Shown here: in pieces, positions 43,946 to 52,264 of the stretch
Position numbering within the stretch: the stretch's first letter is position 1
Layout of the letters: each line of letters opens with the position of its first letter
NCBI RefSeq assembly: GCF_035958815.1
Contig: NZ_CP108383.1
Location: 3,100,001 to 3,164,000, forward strand
DNA from: Nocardia sp. NBC_01327
GTDB lineage: Bacteria; Actinomycetota; Actinomycetes; Mycobacteriales; Mycobacteriaceae
Length of the DNA: 64,000 bases
Direction: 5' to 3'
The notes under the pieces: generated by a model
What the model saw: only the letters and a program-made list of their open reading frames with translations
Told to the model about the DNA's origin: nothing
Database searches by the model: none
Program-made: the position numbers and the translations under genes

Positions 43946-45169
43946 CTAGTGCAGGGCGCTACCCGCCACCCACTGATCCCATGGCAGTCCCCAGTCACCG
44001 TTCTGCCAGACATCGAGCGTCGGACCACCGGTATTGCGCACCTCGACCACATCACCGGGCTGCGCGAAGTTGAAGAACCACTGCGCATTGTCGGCATTGA
44101 GGTTGAGGCAGCCGTGTGAGGTGTCGGTATTACCCTGCGCCCACACGGTGGTGTCCAGCTCGTGCAGATAGATGCCGTCGGTGCTGATCCGGGTGGCCCA
44201 GGAGATGGCCTCCTTGTAGCCCAGCCGCGAATTGATCGGCAGGCCGTAGCTGGAGGAGTCCATGATCACCGGATTGGCCTTGTCCATCACGGTGTAGACG
44301 CCCGGCTGGGTCCAGAAGTAGAAGGTCTTGCCCGCGATGACCTCACTGCCGCCCCGGCCCATGGAGGTGGGCATGGTGCGGATCAGGTTGCCGTTCTCGA
44401 ACACCTGCACCTGATGGGTGTTGTCATCGGCGATCGAGACGTGCGACGCCCCGATGGTGAAGGAGGTCTTGCTGTCCTCCTGGCCGAACAGGCCGGGACC
44501 GACCTCGATGCCGTAGATGTTCGCCGCGACGCTCACCTTGGTGCCCGGTGCGTAGTACTCCTTGGGCCGCCAGTGTGCGTTCTGGCTGTCCATCCAGTAC
44601 CAGGCGCCGTCGACCGGCGGGGTCGTGGTGACGGTCAGATGCTTCTCCGCGGCGGCCTTGTCCGGGATGGGCTCGTCGAAGTGGGCGACCACGACCGTGC
44701 CGACACCGTAGGTGCCGCCGTCGGCGAGGGCTGCCCCGCCGGTGGTGTTGAGATACACCTTGGTCTGATTGCCCGGCTTGATGGTGGTGAAGCTCGAGGT
44801 GGCCGGGCCGGTGGGGCCGGTCACATCCATACCCTGGGCTTTCAGGGTGTAGGTGCGGCCGTAGCCCAGCTGCTCGTTCGGCTTCCACGCGGTCTTGTCC
44901 GGTGTGAAGGTGCCGTCGATGACCTTGCCGTCGTCATTGGTCAGCGTGACCGTGCTCAGCACACCGCTGGCCGTGGTGACCTGGACCGGCGCGGCCGGAT
45001 CGACCTTGTCCGCACCCTGGGCGGGCGCGATGGTGATCGGCGACGGCGCGGGCGGCACACTGCCGAGTGTGCTGCTGATCGTCGAGGACGACGAGCATGC
45101 CGTGACCACCATGAGTAGTGCCGCCAATAGGCTCACAGCGGCGGAGGATCGAAAACGGTGGAGTGGCAA
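43946..45169 (-). CDS. L,D-transpeptidase lipoprotein (LdtMt2-like)
   Basis: A 407-residue cell-wall enzyme that makes 3->3 peptidoglycan cross-links and is hit by carbapenems. Lipoprotein signal (LLAALLMVVTACSSSS), then two immunoglobulin-like domains (about residues 40-240) and a C-terminal YkuD domain with the catalytic motif TSHGCLNLNADNAQWFF. The tail (NGDWGLPWDQWVAGSALH) parallels LdtMt2 of M. tuberculosis. TTG 45169 (LPLHRFRSS) is chosen because aggaggg lies 6 nt upstream; GTG 45202 is the alternative. It is downstream of the sigma-Rieske-cupredoxin set but about 150 nt away. Confidence 0.92.
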   Translation of the reverse strand: MPLHRFRSSAAVSLLAALLMVVTACSSSSTISSTLGSVPPAPSPITIAPAQGADKVDPAAPVQVTTASGVLSTVTLTNDDGKVIDGTFTPDKTAWKPNEQLGYGRTYTLKAQGMDVTGPTGPATSSFTTIKPGNQTKVYLNTTGGAALADGGTYGVGTVVVAHFDEPIPDKAAAEKHLTVTTTPPVDGAWYWMDSQNAHWRPKEYYAPGTKVSVAANIYGIEVGPGLFGQEDSKTSFTIGASHVSIADDNTHQVQVFENGNLIRTMPTSMGRGGSEVIAGKTFYFWTQPGVYTVMDKANPVIMDSSSYGLPINSRLGYKEAISWATRISTDGIYLHELDTTVWAQGNTDTSHGCLNLNADNAQWFFNFAQPGDVVEVRNTGGPTLDVWQNGDWGLPWDQWVAGSALH

Positions 45170-45316
45170 GGCTCTCCCTCCTGTAATCGCCGTGCGCCGC
45201 ACTGCTGCACAGCATCTTGTACCAGCTCAGCGTAGTAGATTACCCGCAATAATCCGCACCTTCGCACGCGCGGTGGCAGGGCTTCGGCGCGGCGGCCCCG
45301 CCCCCGGCGTGTTTCC

Positions 45317-46255
45317 TCACGTCAGCGGCTGGTCCTTGATCGCCAGCTGCTGCTGTCCGCGCTGGTAGGTGACCTCACGAATGCCCAGCGCAGCGTGCAA
45401 TTTTCCGGCGGGCAGCGTCACCGGTTTCGGCGCCGGGCCGTCGCCGGGCGCCGGCAGCGGATAGGCGGTGGTGGTGCCGCTGTAGAAGGTGACATTGCCC
45501 TCGGTCTTCGTGAACAGCTGGTGCACATGGCCATTCAGGCAGGTGACCGATGCGAAACGGGCGAGATAACTCAGCATCTGGGTGGCATCGTCTGTGCCCC
45601 AGCCCCATTGCGGATACATGGCGAACAGCGGGATGTGACTGAACACGATGATCGGTGTGTCGCTGGACAATCCGGACACATCCTTGCGGACGAAGTCCAG
45701 CTGATCCTGGCCGAGGTGGCCCAGCGCCTGCAGATTCATCGTATTGACCAGTCCGATCACGTGCACGCCCGCGATATCGAAGCTGTACCAGCCGTCGCCG
45801 CGGGTGCCCTTACCGAACGCCGAGCGATAGCGCTGCCCGCCGTCGTCGCTCGAATCATGTTCTCCCGGAACGGTGAACACGTGCGGTGTGTGCAGGCCGC
45901 CCATGAGCTGTTTGACCTGATCGAACTGCTCCGGTGTGGCGAGATGGGTCAGATCGCCGGTGTGGATGACGAAATCGGGGGTGTATCCGAGCGAATTCAC
46001 CTGTCCGATGGCCTCGGTGAAGGTGTCGGTGACATTGGCGTTCGCCGTACCGGTGAAACCGATGTGACTATCGCTGACCTGTGCGAATCGCAGAGTCGGG
46101 CGACCGGTGGCGGCCGCGGCGGTGCCCGCGATATGCGAGACCACCTCCCCGCCCACGACCGCCAATCCCACCGCCGCGCCGAACCAGGCGCTGTGCCGCA
46201 TCAGCTGGCGGCGGGTCATGGCCTGCGGATCGCGCGGATCCCTCTCGGGGCTCAT
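45317..46255 (-). CDS. TAT-exported metallophosphoesterase
   Basis: A 312-residue secreted metallophosphoesterase. The twin-arginine signal (MTRRQLMRHSAWFGAAVGLAVV) is near the N-terminus. The di-metal motifs are visible: FAQVSDSHIG, HTGDLTH, GEHDSSD (with the family's usual GNH replaced by GEH), FSHIPLF and NGHVHQL. It starts by ATGA overlap with the cupredoxin gene stop. Phosphodiesterase substrate unknown; it completes an envelope redox cassette with the sigma factor, Rieske protein and cupredoxin. Confidence 0.88.
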   Translation of the reverse strand: MSPERDPRDPQAMTRRQLMRHSAWFGAAVGLAVVGGEVVSHIAGTAAAATGRPTLRFAQVSDSHIGFTGTANANVTDTFTEAIGQVNSLGYTPDFVIHTGDLTHLATPEQFDQVKQLMGGLHTPHVFTVPGEHDSSDDGGQRYRSAFGKGTRGDGWYSFDIAGVHVIGLVNTMNLQALGHLGQDQLDFVRKDVSGLSSDTPIIVFSHIPLFAMYPQWGWGTDDATQMLSYLARFASVTCLNGHVHQLFTKTEGNVTFYSGTTTAYPLPAPGDGPAPKPVTLPAGKLHAALGIREVTYQRGQQQLAIKDQPLT

Positions 46256-46755
46256 CCCGTCACCACCACGGTGCCGTGCATGAACGGGTGGATCGAGCAC
46301 ACGTAGGCGTAGCTCCCCGCCTTGGTGAACTTGAACGTGTACGTCGCGCCGGTGCCCATATTCGGCGATTTGAAGCCGCCGGTGGCCGGGGAGATATTGT
46401 GCGGCTCCTCATCGTGATTGGTCCACGTCACCGTGGTGCCCACCGGGACGGTCAGGGTGGCCGGCGCGAAGGCGAAATTGGTGATGGTGACGTCATTCGG
46501 ACCGGCCGGTGCGTCCGCGGGCGCCGTTGCCGGTGCGGAACTGCTCGGCATGCTCATTCCGGGCATGCCGGGCATGGCCGATCCGGTGCCCCCCGGCACC
46601 ATGCCGGGCGTATCGGTGCCGGAAGCGAAAACGAAAGTGGGAGCGGCATTGTCGGGTGCGTTACCGCCGCTGCCGCACGCACTCACCGACAGCAGCGCTG
46701 TCGCCGTGGCGGCGACGGCGAGCGCCGTCCGCCGCGGGCTGCGGATAAATCTCAT
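46252..46755 (-). CDS. Cupredoxin-domain lipoprotein
   Basis: A 167-residue exported blue-copper-like protein. A lipobox (LSVSAC) near residue 27 and a Met/Pro/Ser-rich spacer (GMPGMSMPSS) lead to the cupredoxin fold at about residues 88-167. The type 1 copper ligands are all visible: His in EEPHNIS, then Cys, His and Met in YVCSIHPFMHG. It should carry electrons or bind copper outside the membrane, a plausible partner of the Rieske protein encoded 72 nt upstream. It overlaps the metallophosphoesterase gene. Confidence 0.9.
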   Translation of the reverse strand: MRFIRSPRRTALAVAATATALLSVSACGSGGNAPDNAAPTFVFASGTDTPGMVPGGTGSAMPGMPGMSMPSSSAPATAPADAPAGPNDVTITNFAFAPATLTVPVGTTVTWTNHDEEPHNISPATGGFKSPNMGTGATYTFKFTKAGSYAYVCSIHPFMHGTVVVTG

Positions 46756-46827
46756 GGGTCCGGGCCTCCATCCGGGATGTGTCCGTCCGCTGCTGCGGGA
46801 CCGGTCACATGGAGATAGGGACCCGGG

Positions 46828-47514
46828 TTACACGGTCGGCGCGAAAACCTCGATGGCGCCGTTGTTTTCCCGCACCTGCAGGTGCGGGAGCGGTGCGGGG
46901 GAGATGGGCAGCTGATGTGACAGCACGGCCCCGCTGATCGAGAAGGAGGTCGAATGGCAGGGGCAGCGCAGTCGATCGGCCGGAGCGTCCAGCCACAGTT
47001 TGCAGCCCTGATGGGTGCAGACCCCCGAGACCGCCACCGGAATCCCGTTGGCGCGCCGCACGAATCCGTTGAGGGTGCCGACATCGAAGGAGACGGTGCC
47101 GCCCTCCGGGAGGTCGGCGCTGGCCGCGATGGGCCGCCACGAGCCGTTGGTGGGCGTCAAGGTCGATTGTGCGGCAGGCGAAGCGGGCTCCGCCTGGTGG
47201 GTGATCATGCGATCGACGACGACTCCGGCGGTGGCGGCCGCCGCGGCGGTGGCGGTGCCGATCAGCACCTGTCGCCGGCGGGTCGTACCGCGCTGTGGTG
47301 GTGAATCCTCCTGCGGCTCAGCCATTTCAGCGGCAAGCCGCTGCTGCAATCCGGACAGGAAGTCCGGGCTGGGCGCGGCGCTGCCGAGCCGGGCCGACTG
47401 CAACTCGATGGCGGTGCGCATCTCCTCGGCATCGTTCTCATCGGGCCGGAACGAGCGCGGTCGCCGTCCGGCCAGGAGCTCCTCGACGTAATGCCGCACT
47501 TCCCGCTCGCTCAC
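46828..47514 (-). CDS. Membrane-anchored Rieske [2Fe-2S] protein with anti-sigma-like N-terminus
   Basis: A 228-residue protein in three parts. Residues 1-85 are cytoplasmic-looking and helical (VSEREVRHYVEELLAGRR, then EEMRTAIELQSARL and PSPDFLSGLQQRLAAEM), like the sigma-binding region of actinobacterial anti-sigma factors. Residues about 86-112 are a twin-Arg/hydrophobic segment (TRRRQVLIGTATAAAAATAG). Residues about 125-228 form a Rieske domain with both cluster motifs, CTHQGC and CPCHSTSF. GTG 47514 overlaps the sigma gene stop (GTGA), so the two proteins are made together. The role as redox-sensing anti-sigma is inferred; alternatively it is only an electron carrier. Confidence 0.87.
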   Translation of the reverse strand: MSEREVRHYVEELLAGRRPRSFRPDENDAEEMRTAIELQSARLGSAAPSPDFLSGLQQRLAAEMAEPQEDSPPQRGTTRRRQVLIGTATAAAAATAGVVVDRMITHQAEPASPAAQSTLTPTNGSWRPIAASADLPEGGTVSFDVGTLNGFVRRANGIPVAVSGVCTHQGCKLWLDAPADRLRCPCHSTSFSISGAVLSHQLPISPAPLPHLQVRENNGAIEVFAPTV

Positions 47515-48080
47515 CGCGCACCTCCCTCGTTCAGCCGGGCCGCCATCTGCAACGCCCTGTGCTGCAACACCTTCGCATTGGCGACGCTGACACCCAGATC
47601 CTGCGCCGAATCCTTGACCGACAGGCCCTGCAGGAATCGCAGTTCCAGTATTCGCCGATAATTCCCGGAGAGCTGCTCGAGCACCGCGCGCGCTCGCAGC
47701 TCGGCCCGGCCGTCCGATACTTCGTCGGGCGGATCGTCCGCGAAATCGTCGTCGATCGTGGTGATCTCGCGGCCCATGCGGGTACGCCAGTAGCCCGCGA
47801 GCACCGTCCGCGCGGTCGCGCGCAGATAGGCCCGCACCTCCGGCACGGATGCCGAGATCCGCAGTGGTTTGAGCGCCACCGTGAATACCTCGGCCGTCAG
47901 ATCCTCGGCATCGGGCCGGTTGCCGACCTTGCCGAACATCAGCGCATACACCCAGGTGACATTGTCTCGATAGAGAGCTTCCCACCCGGAGTACCCGTCA
48001 CCGGACACCAGCCGCAACTCCCGGCCGGAGCTCACGCCTTCGTCCGCCCGCGAGCGATCGGACCCTGTCCGACGCACCAT
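47511..48080 (-). CDS. ECF RNA polymerase sigma factor
   Basis: A 189-residue sigma-70 family factor of the ECF type. Region 2 (GWEALYRDNVTWVYALMFGKVGNRPDAEDLTAEVF) recognises -10, and region 4 (LEQLSGNYRRILELRFLQGLSVKDSAQDLGVSVANAKVLQHRALQM) recognises -35; region 3 is missing. It heads the sigma - Rieske - cupredoxin - metallophosphoesterase gene set. The Rieske gene start overlaps its stop. It probably controls its own operon; no matching promoter could be defined by eye. Confidence 0.9.
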   Translation of the reverse strand: MVRRTGSDRSRADEGVSSGRELRLVSGDGYSGWEALYRDNVTWVYALMFGKVGNRPDAEDLTAEVFTVALKPLRISASVPEVRAYLRATARTVLAGYWRTRMGREITTIDDDFADDPPDEVSDGRAELRARAVLEQLSGNYRRILELRFLQGLSVKDSAQDLGVSVANAKVLQHRALQMAARLNEGGAR

Positions 48081-48172
48081 GAATCGACGCTCCCCGAATC
48101 CACCAACGACGTGTCTTCACGTCTTTCAGTAGATAGCGAGCGAGGTTACAACGCGCCCGTTTTCGAGATCCT

Positions 48173-48694
48173 TTATTCGTGCGCCTCGACCGGCGCGGCC
48201 TGCTCCAGCTCGGTGGCGACCGTCTCCGGGAAGACGAACTTGCGCATGGCCCACCAGCGGAATGCCGTCGCGAGCAGGGTGCCGAGCACGGTGGCGCTGA
48301 TGAAATCGGCGATATTCTCCACCAGCAGCGACACATGCGGGGTGCAGAGCAGGAACACGTACCGCGACACCCACAGCGGCAAGACCGTGATCCCCGCGCC
48401 GAGACCGGCGACCACGAAGAACAGCGTCGCCTCATGCCTGCGCTGCCGCCCACCGCGCGCGGTGAAGGCCCACTCCCGGTTCAGCACATAGGACACCACC
48501 GTCGCGATGACCGTCGCGACGATATTCGCCGTTATCGGCTTCTCGTGCAGAATCGTCCACTTCAGGCCGAAGAAGAGCGCCGTCGTGGTGACGAACGCGA
48601 TGCCGCCGACGGTGAGAAACTTCAGCAACTCCGCGTTCCGCACAAACACCGACAGCAATCGCCTCGGGAGCCGCGCGGCAACAAATTCGACCAT
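48173..48694 (-). CDS. GtrA family membrane protein
   Basis: A 173-residue protein with four membrane segments (FLTVGGIAFVTTTALFFGL, ITANIVATVIATVVSYVLNREWAF, LFFVVAGLGAGITVLPLWV, ISATVLGTLLATAFRWWAMRKFVF). The NREWAF and RWWAMRKFVF elements are typical of GtrA, linked to polyprenyl-linked sugar translocation for cell-wall glycans. ATG 48694 (MVEFVAARL) is chosen; GTG 48700 is the alternative. It is a separate unit upstream of the sigma gene. Confidence 0.88.
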   Translation of the reverse strand: MVEFVAARLPRRLLSVFVRNAELLKFLTVGGIAFVTTTALFFGLKWTILHEKPITANIVATVIATVVSYVLNREWAFTARGGRQRRHEATLFFVVAGLGAGITVLPLWVSRYVFLLCTPHVSLLVENIADFISATVLGTLLATAFRWWAMRKFVFPETVATELEQAAPVEAHE

Positions 48695-48754
48695 GAACAC
48701 CGAGTCAGGCTAGCCGAGCCCCCACAACCCCAACCACCCGCCAGAAGCGGGGTC

Positions 48755-49309
48755 TCAGGACACCCGCCCCGGCACCCAGCTTTTACCGGCCTCCGTCCAC
48801 CCCCGATTCTTCACCGTCTTCCGGGCGGCCCGCATGTTCCGGCCGATGAGTCGTTGCAGGTAGAGGTGTCCGGAAAGGTGGTCGATCTCATGCTGAAAGC
48901 AGCGCGCGAGGTAGCCGCGAGCCTCGACGCCGACAGGCCGCCCCGCAACGTCGACGCCGGTCACCCGCGCCCACTCCGCCCGTCCGGTGGGAAACCACTC
49001 ACCCGGAACCGACAAACACCCTTCGAGATCATCCTCCGGATCCGGCATCACCTCCGGAATCGCCGAGGTCTCCAACACCGGATTGACGACGTGACCCCGG
49101 TGCCGGACTCCGAAGTCGATCAGGTCGTACACGAACACCGCCCGCGGATCGCCCACCTGGTTGGCCGCAAGCCCAGCCCCGTGCGCGGCGGTATTGGTGT
49201 CGAACAGGTCGTCCACGAAGCCGGCGAGCTCACTGTCGAAAGCGGTGACGGGAAGGGCCGGCGTGGTCAGCCGGGGATCACCTGCGATGAGGATCGGTCG
49301 AACAGCCAT
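48755..49309 (-). CDS. def: Peptide deformylase
   Basis: A 184-residue metalloenzyme removing the formyl group from nascent proteins. All three motifs are present: [11 protein letters not shown] (motif 1), EGCLSVPG (motif 2, Cys metal ligand near residue 98) and [11 protein letters not shown] (motif 3, HExxH-type ligands). The C-terminal helix is basic. The start at 49309 faces the PadR gene; the shared 45-bp region holds a 16-bp perfect palindrome. The genome probably has another def elsewhere, but this copy is complete. Confidence 0.95.
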   Translation of the reverse strand: MAVRPILIAGDPRLTTPALPVTAFDSELAGFVDDLFDTNTAAHGAGLAANQVGDPRAVFVYDLIDFGVRHRGHVVNPVLETSAIPEVMPDPEDDLEGCLSVPGEWFPTGRAEWARVTGVDVAGRPVGVEARGYLARCFQHEIDHLSGHLYLQRLIGRNMRAARKTVKNRGWTEAGKSWVPGRVS

Positions 49310-49319
49310 GCCGCGAGGG

Positions 49320-49335
49320 TACTCAAATTTGAGTA
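49320..49335. promoter_or_regulatory. PadR-type operator palindrome
   Basis: tactcaaatttgagta, a perfect 16-bp palindrome in the 45-bp gap between def and the PadR gene. It is AT-rich in a GC-rich genome and is probably the PadR binding site controlling both genes. Confidence 0.8.
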
Positions 49336-49354
49336 GTCATGTCAGACTGGCGAA

Positions 49355-49921
49355 GTGAACGAGACCCGGCTGTTCGTACTAGCGGCTTTGGCGAAACGTG
49401 GTGCGATGCACGGCCATCAGCTCCGCCGCGATGCCCGTCTGGACCGCGCCGACCTGTGGTCCCGAGTGAAACCGGGCTCCCTCTACAGCGCCCTGCACCG
49501 CATGGAAGCCGAAGGCCTCATCCGCCCCCTCCGCACCGAGCAGGACGGCGCCCTCCCCGCCCGGACCGTCTACGAAATCACCGAAGAGGGTCTTCGTGAA
49601 CTACGCGCCCTCCGAGACGAAGCCTTCACCGAAGTAGACATCCGCCCCGACCCAGTAGATCTGGCCCTGGTAGTCAGCGCAGACCTCGACCGCACTCTCC
49701 TCCGTGGCTACTTCGAAGACCGCCTGGCCGCCCTCCAGACAAGAGCCTCTCGAATCGAACACCACCCAGACCGCCAGTCCCCCAATCGAACTCGCGCAGA
49801 CGACCTCATAGTCGACCACGCCCGAATGCGCCTGCAATCCGAGATCGACTGGCATCAAAAGGTTCTCGCCGACATAGACACCTTGGAATTGACCGCTGGG
49901 CATGCTCCTGGGGCGGAGTAG
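49355..49921 (+). CDS. PadR-family transcriptional regulator
   Basis: A 188-residue regulator starting at GTG 49355. The winged helix-turn-helix (LFVLAALAKRGAMHGHQLRRDA to VKPGSLYSALHRMEAEGLIRPL) covers the N-terminal 80 residues, and the C-terminal Vir-type helices (residues about 100-180) form the dimer arm. The operator palindrome lies 20 bp upstream of the start, which suggests autorepression. Whether it also controls def is unclear. It is adjacent to a long A-rich strand before the DUF222 gene. Confidence 0.87.
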   Translation: MNETRLFVLAALAKRGAMHGHQLRRDARLDRADLWSRVKPGSLYSALHRMEAEGLIRPLRTEQDGALPARTVYEITEEGLRELRALRDEAFTEVDIRPDPVDLALVVSADLDRTLLRGYFEDRLAALQTRASRIEHHPDRQSPNRTRADDLIVDHARMRLQSEIDWHQKVLADIDTLELTAGHAPGAE

Positions 49922-50098
49922 GCGCCGGAAGAGAACAACGAACAAAGGGCGAAAAGACAAAGACGCCTGGACAAGAAGAAAGGAAAACGACAAAGAACAA
50001 ATCCGTGAAAGAGGCTGGTCGGTCCGCCAGTCTGAATATCCTTATATCACACCACAATTCACCTTTCCGTGCCCGTATCACGGCGGTAGAATAGTGGT

Positions 50099-52264
50099 AT
50101 GAATCCAGGGGGAGAAACCGTCGACACCGACAGTGCGCACGCACTGTCGGTAGCGGTCGATCACCTCCTGAACGCGTCCCTGGTTCCGTTGCACGATGAC
50201 GAATTCATCGCGGTGATGCGGGAAGTGGAAACGTGTAAACGCAAACTCGAGGCCGTGCAGACCCGTTTCGTCGTGGAAACCACCAGCCGTGGCCTGGCCC
50301 AGCGCGGTGGGGTGGCGTCCCCGAAGGTGTTCCTGCGTCAAACCTTGGGTATCTCCCGCGCCGACGCTGCGTCCCGGGTCAGCATCGCGGTGGAGACCGG
50401 TCCCCGGATCGTGTCGGGTGTGGAGTTGGAACCGACGTTGGCGCATGTGGCCCAGGCGCATCGGGCGGGTGTGATCGGTGTCGATCATGTGCGGCGGATC
50501 ATGACGGTGATGAACCGGTTGCCCGGCAGTCTCGACATGGATGTGCGTGAAGCCACCGAACTGCAACTGACCGAGTTCGCGCCCACCGGGTACCCGGAGG
50601 GTCTTCCGGTGATGGGTGAAGTGTTGCTCGCGGGTTTGGATCCGGACGGCACGTTGAGTTCCGATGCCGATCGTGAACGCATGCGCGGTCTCACCCTGGG
50701 TGCCGAGCGTGCGGACGGGATGTCCCCGTGGAACGGGGAGATCAACCGCAAACTCCGCTCTGTCCTCGAACCGGTGTTCGCGAAGCTGGCCCGCCCGGGC
50801 ATGTGCAATCCGAAGGACCCTGACAGCCCGTGGGTGTCCGAGCACAAGCTCGATGCCAAGGCGATGGCGGCGTGTGTCGAGCGTGATACCCGTACCCCGG
50901 CGCAGCGTAATCATGATGCGCTGCTGGCGTTCTTGCGTCCGGAGTTCGGTGGCCCGGCCAAGTTGGGTAGGCATCGTGGTCTGCCGGTGTCGGTGATCGT
51001 GACGATGAGCGTGACGGATCTGGAAGCCGACGCCGGTGTGGCGACGACCGCGTCGGGTGGGATCGTGTCGATCCCGGAGGCTTTGGAGTTGGCGTCGAAG
51101 TCGAACAAGTATCTGGCGGTGCTGAACCCGGTGGGGTTGCCGCTGTATCTGGGTCGCGGTACCCGCTCGGTGAACCTGGATCGCACCCGCAGCTCCTCGG
51201 GTATCGAGTCCGTGTCCGGTTCGGCGGGCCTCGATCCCGGTGCTCACCCGGCCGGCCTCGAGACCGGTTCGCAGGCAGGTGGTGCCGATCGTGGGTGCGG
51301 GTCGGCTGATCTCGGGCACCGTGCCCGGCCTACCGGCGACCCGGGTGTTCCGGGTGCGGCCGGTCCCGACCATGCGTCTGGCTCGTCGGGAAGCTGTGGT
51401 GCCGGTACGCGCTTGAGCAGCGCCGAGAACGGTGCGCGGACAGGCAGTTCCGGCCGCGACCACCACTCGTCCGGCACCGATGATGACTCCTGTGCGGCGA
51501 GCCCCGGCGAGGGTGCTCGGCCTGCCAAACTTGAGTGCGGTTCACGGGCAGCCGGTTCCGGCCCTGAGTTGCGCTCGTGCGGTAGTGAGGACGACTCCCG
51601 TCCGGCTACCCTCGAGCACGACTCCCACTCCTCGGGTACCAAGGAGGGTTCCGGGGCGGTGAGCCTCGGCGACAGTGCTTGGCCCTCCAGCCCCGAGTAC
51701 GGTTCGCGTGCAGGCGGTTCCGGCCACGACCTGCGCTCGTGCGGCAGTGAGGACGGCTCCCGCTCCTCCCACTCCTCGGGCACCGAGGTCAACTCTGGGG
51801 CGGGCAGCCTCGGTGACGGTACTCGGCCTGCGTGGTTGGTGTTCGGGCCGCGGTCCTTCGGGACCGGGCGGGTTCCCCGGTTGGCCAGTGCCGCACAACG
51901 ATTGGCGCTCATCGCGTCGGAGAAGGGCTGCACGCGGCCTGGGTGTGATGCCCCGGCGACGATGTGCGCGGTGCATCACATCACCGAGTGGAGCAACGGT
52001 GGGCGCACCGATATCGACAACCTCACCCTCGCGTGCGATCACTGCCATGCCCAGGTTCACGACGGGCCTGGTGGGTGGAAAACGGTGGTCATGGGACCGG
52101 AGTCGGAGTTTCCGGGGCGGACCGGGTGGATCGGGCCCGCGCACATCAACCCGACGGGGGTACCGCAGGTCAATCACCTGCATCACCCGCTCGAGCTGAA
52201 GGCTGCTGCGCTGGCGCGGATCCGGGCTCGTAACGAGCGGGAACTACAGCACTACCGACAGTAG
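50099..52264 (+). CDS. DUF222/13E12-family HNH endonuclease with repeat insert
   Basis: A 721-residue protein. Residues about 1-355 are the DUF222 domain (RFVVETTSRGLAQRGGV, RQTLGISRADAASRVSIA, HKLDAKAMAACVERDTRT). Residues about 370-600 are a low-complexity Ser/Gly insert made of degenerate tandem repeats. The C-terminal HNH nuclease is intact: CTRPGCDAPATMCAVHHITEWSNGGRTDIDNLTLACDHCHAQVH carries the zinc Cys and catalytic His. These proteins are abundant, mobile-element-linked paralogues in mycobacteria (REP13E12), where some serve as phage integration sites. ATG 50099 is clear. The preceding 180 nt is A-rich and without a gene. Confidence 0.88.
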   Translation: MNPGGETVDTDSAHALSVAVDHLLNASLVPLHDDEFIAVMREVETCKRKLEAVQTRFVVETTSRGLAQRGGVASPKVFLRQTLGISRADAASRVSIAVETGPRIVSGVELEPTLAHVAQAHRAGVIGVDHVRRIMTVMNRLPGSLDMDVREATELQLTEFAPTGYPEGLPVMGEVLLAGLDPDGTLSSDADRERMRGLTLGAERADGMSPWNGEINRKLRSVLEPVFAKLARPGMCNPKDPDSPWVSEHKLDAKAMAACVERDTRTPAQRNHDALLAFLRPEFGGPAKLGRHRGLPVSVIVTMSVTDLEADAGVATTASGGIVSIPEALELASKSNKYLAVLNPVGLPLYLGRGTRSVNLDRTRSSSGIESVSGSAGLDPGAHPAGLETGSQAGGADRGCGSADLGHRARPTGDPGVPGAAGPDHASGSSGSCGAGTRLSSAENGARTGSSGRDHHSSGTDDDSCAASPGEGARPAKLECGSRAAGSGPELRSCGSEDDSRPATLEHDSHSSGTKEGSGAVSLGDSAWPSSPEYGSRAGGSGHDLRSCGSEDGSRSSHSSGTEVNSGAGSLGDGTRPAWLVFGPRSFGTGRVPRLASAAQRLALIASEKGCTRPGCDAPATMCAVHHITEWSNGGRTDIDNLTLACDHCHAQVHDGPGGWKTVVMGPESEFPGRTGWIGPAHINPTGVPQVNHLHHPLELKAAALARIRARNERELQHYRQ
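51392..51840 (+). repeat. Intragenic degenerate tandem repeats in the DUF222 gene
   Basis: In-frame copies of about 48-54 codons at 51512-51673 and 51674-51817, each containing GSxxxLRSCGSED and HSSGTxxxSGAxSLGD segments and joined at a GD-x-x-W/RP junction, with weaker copies on both sides. Most codons are Ser/Gly, so the insert is probably a flexible linker that varies in length between strains. Confidence 0.75.
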
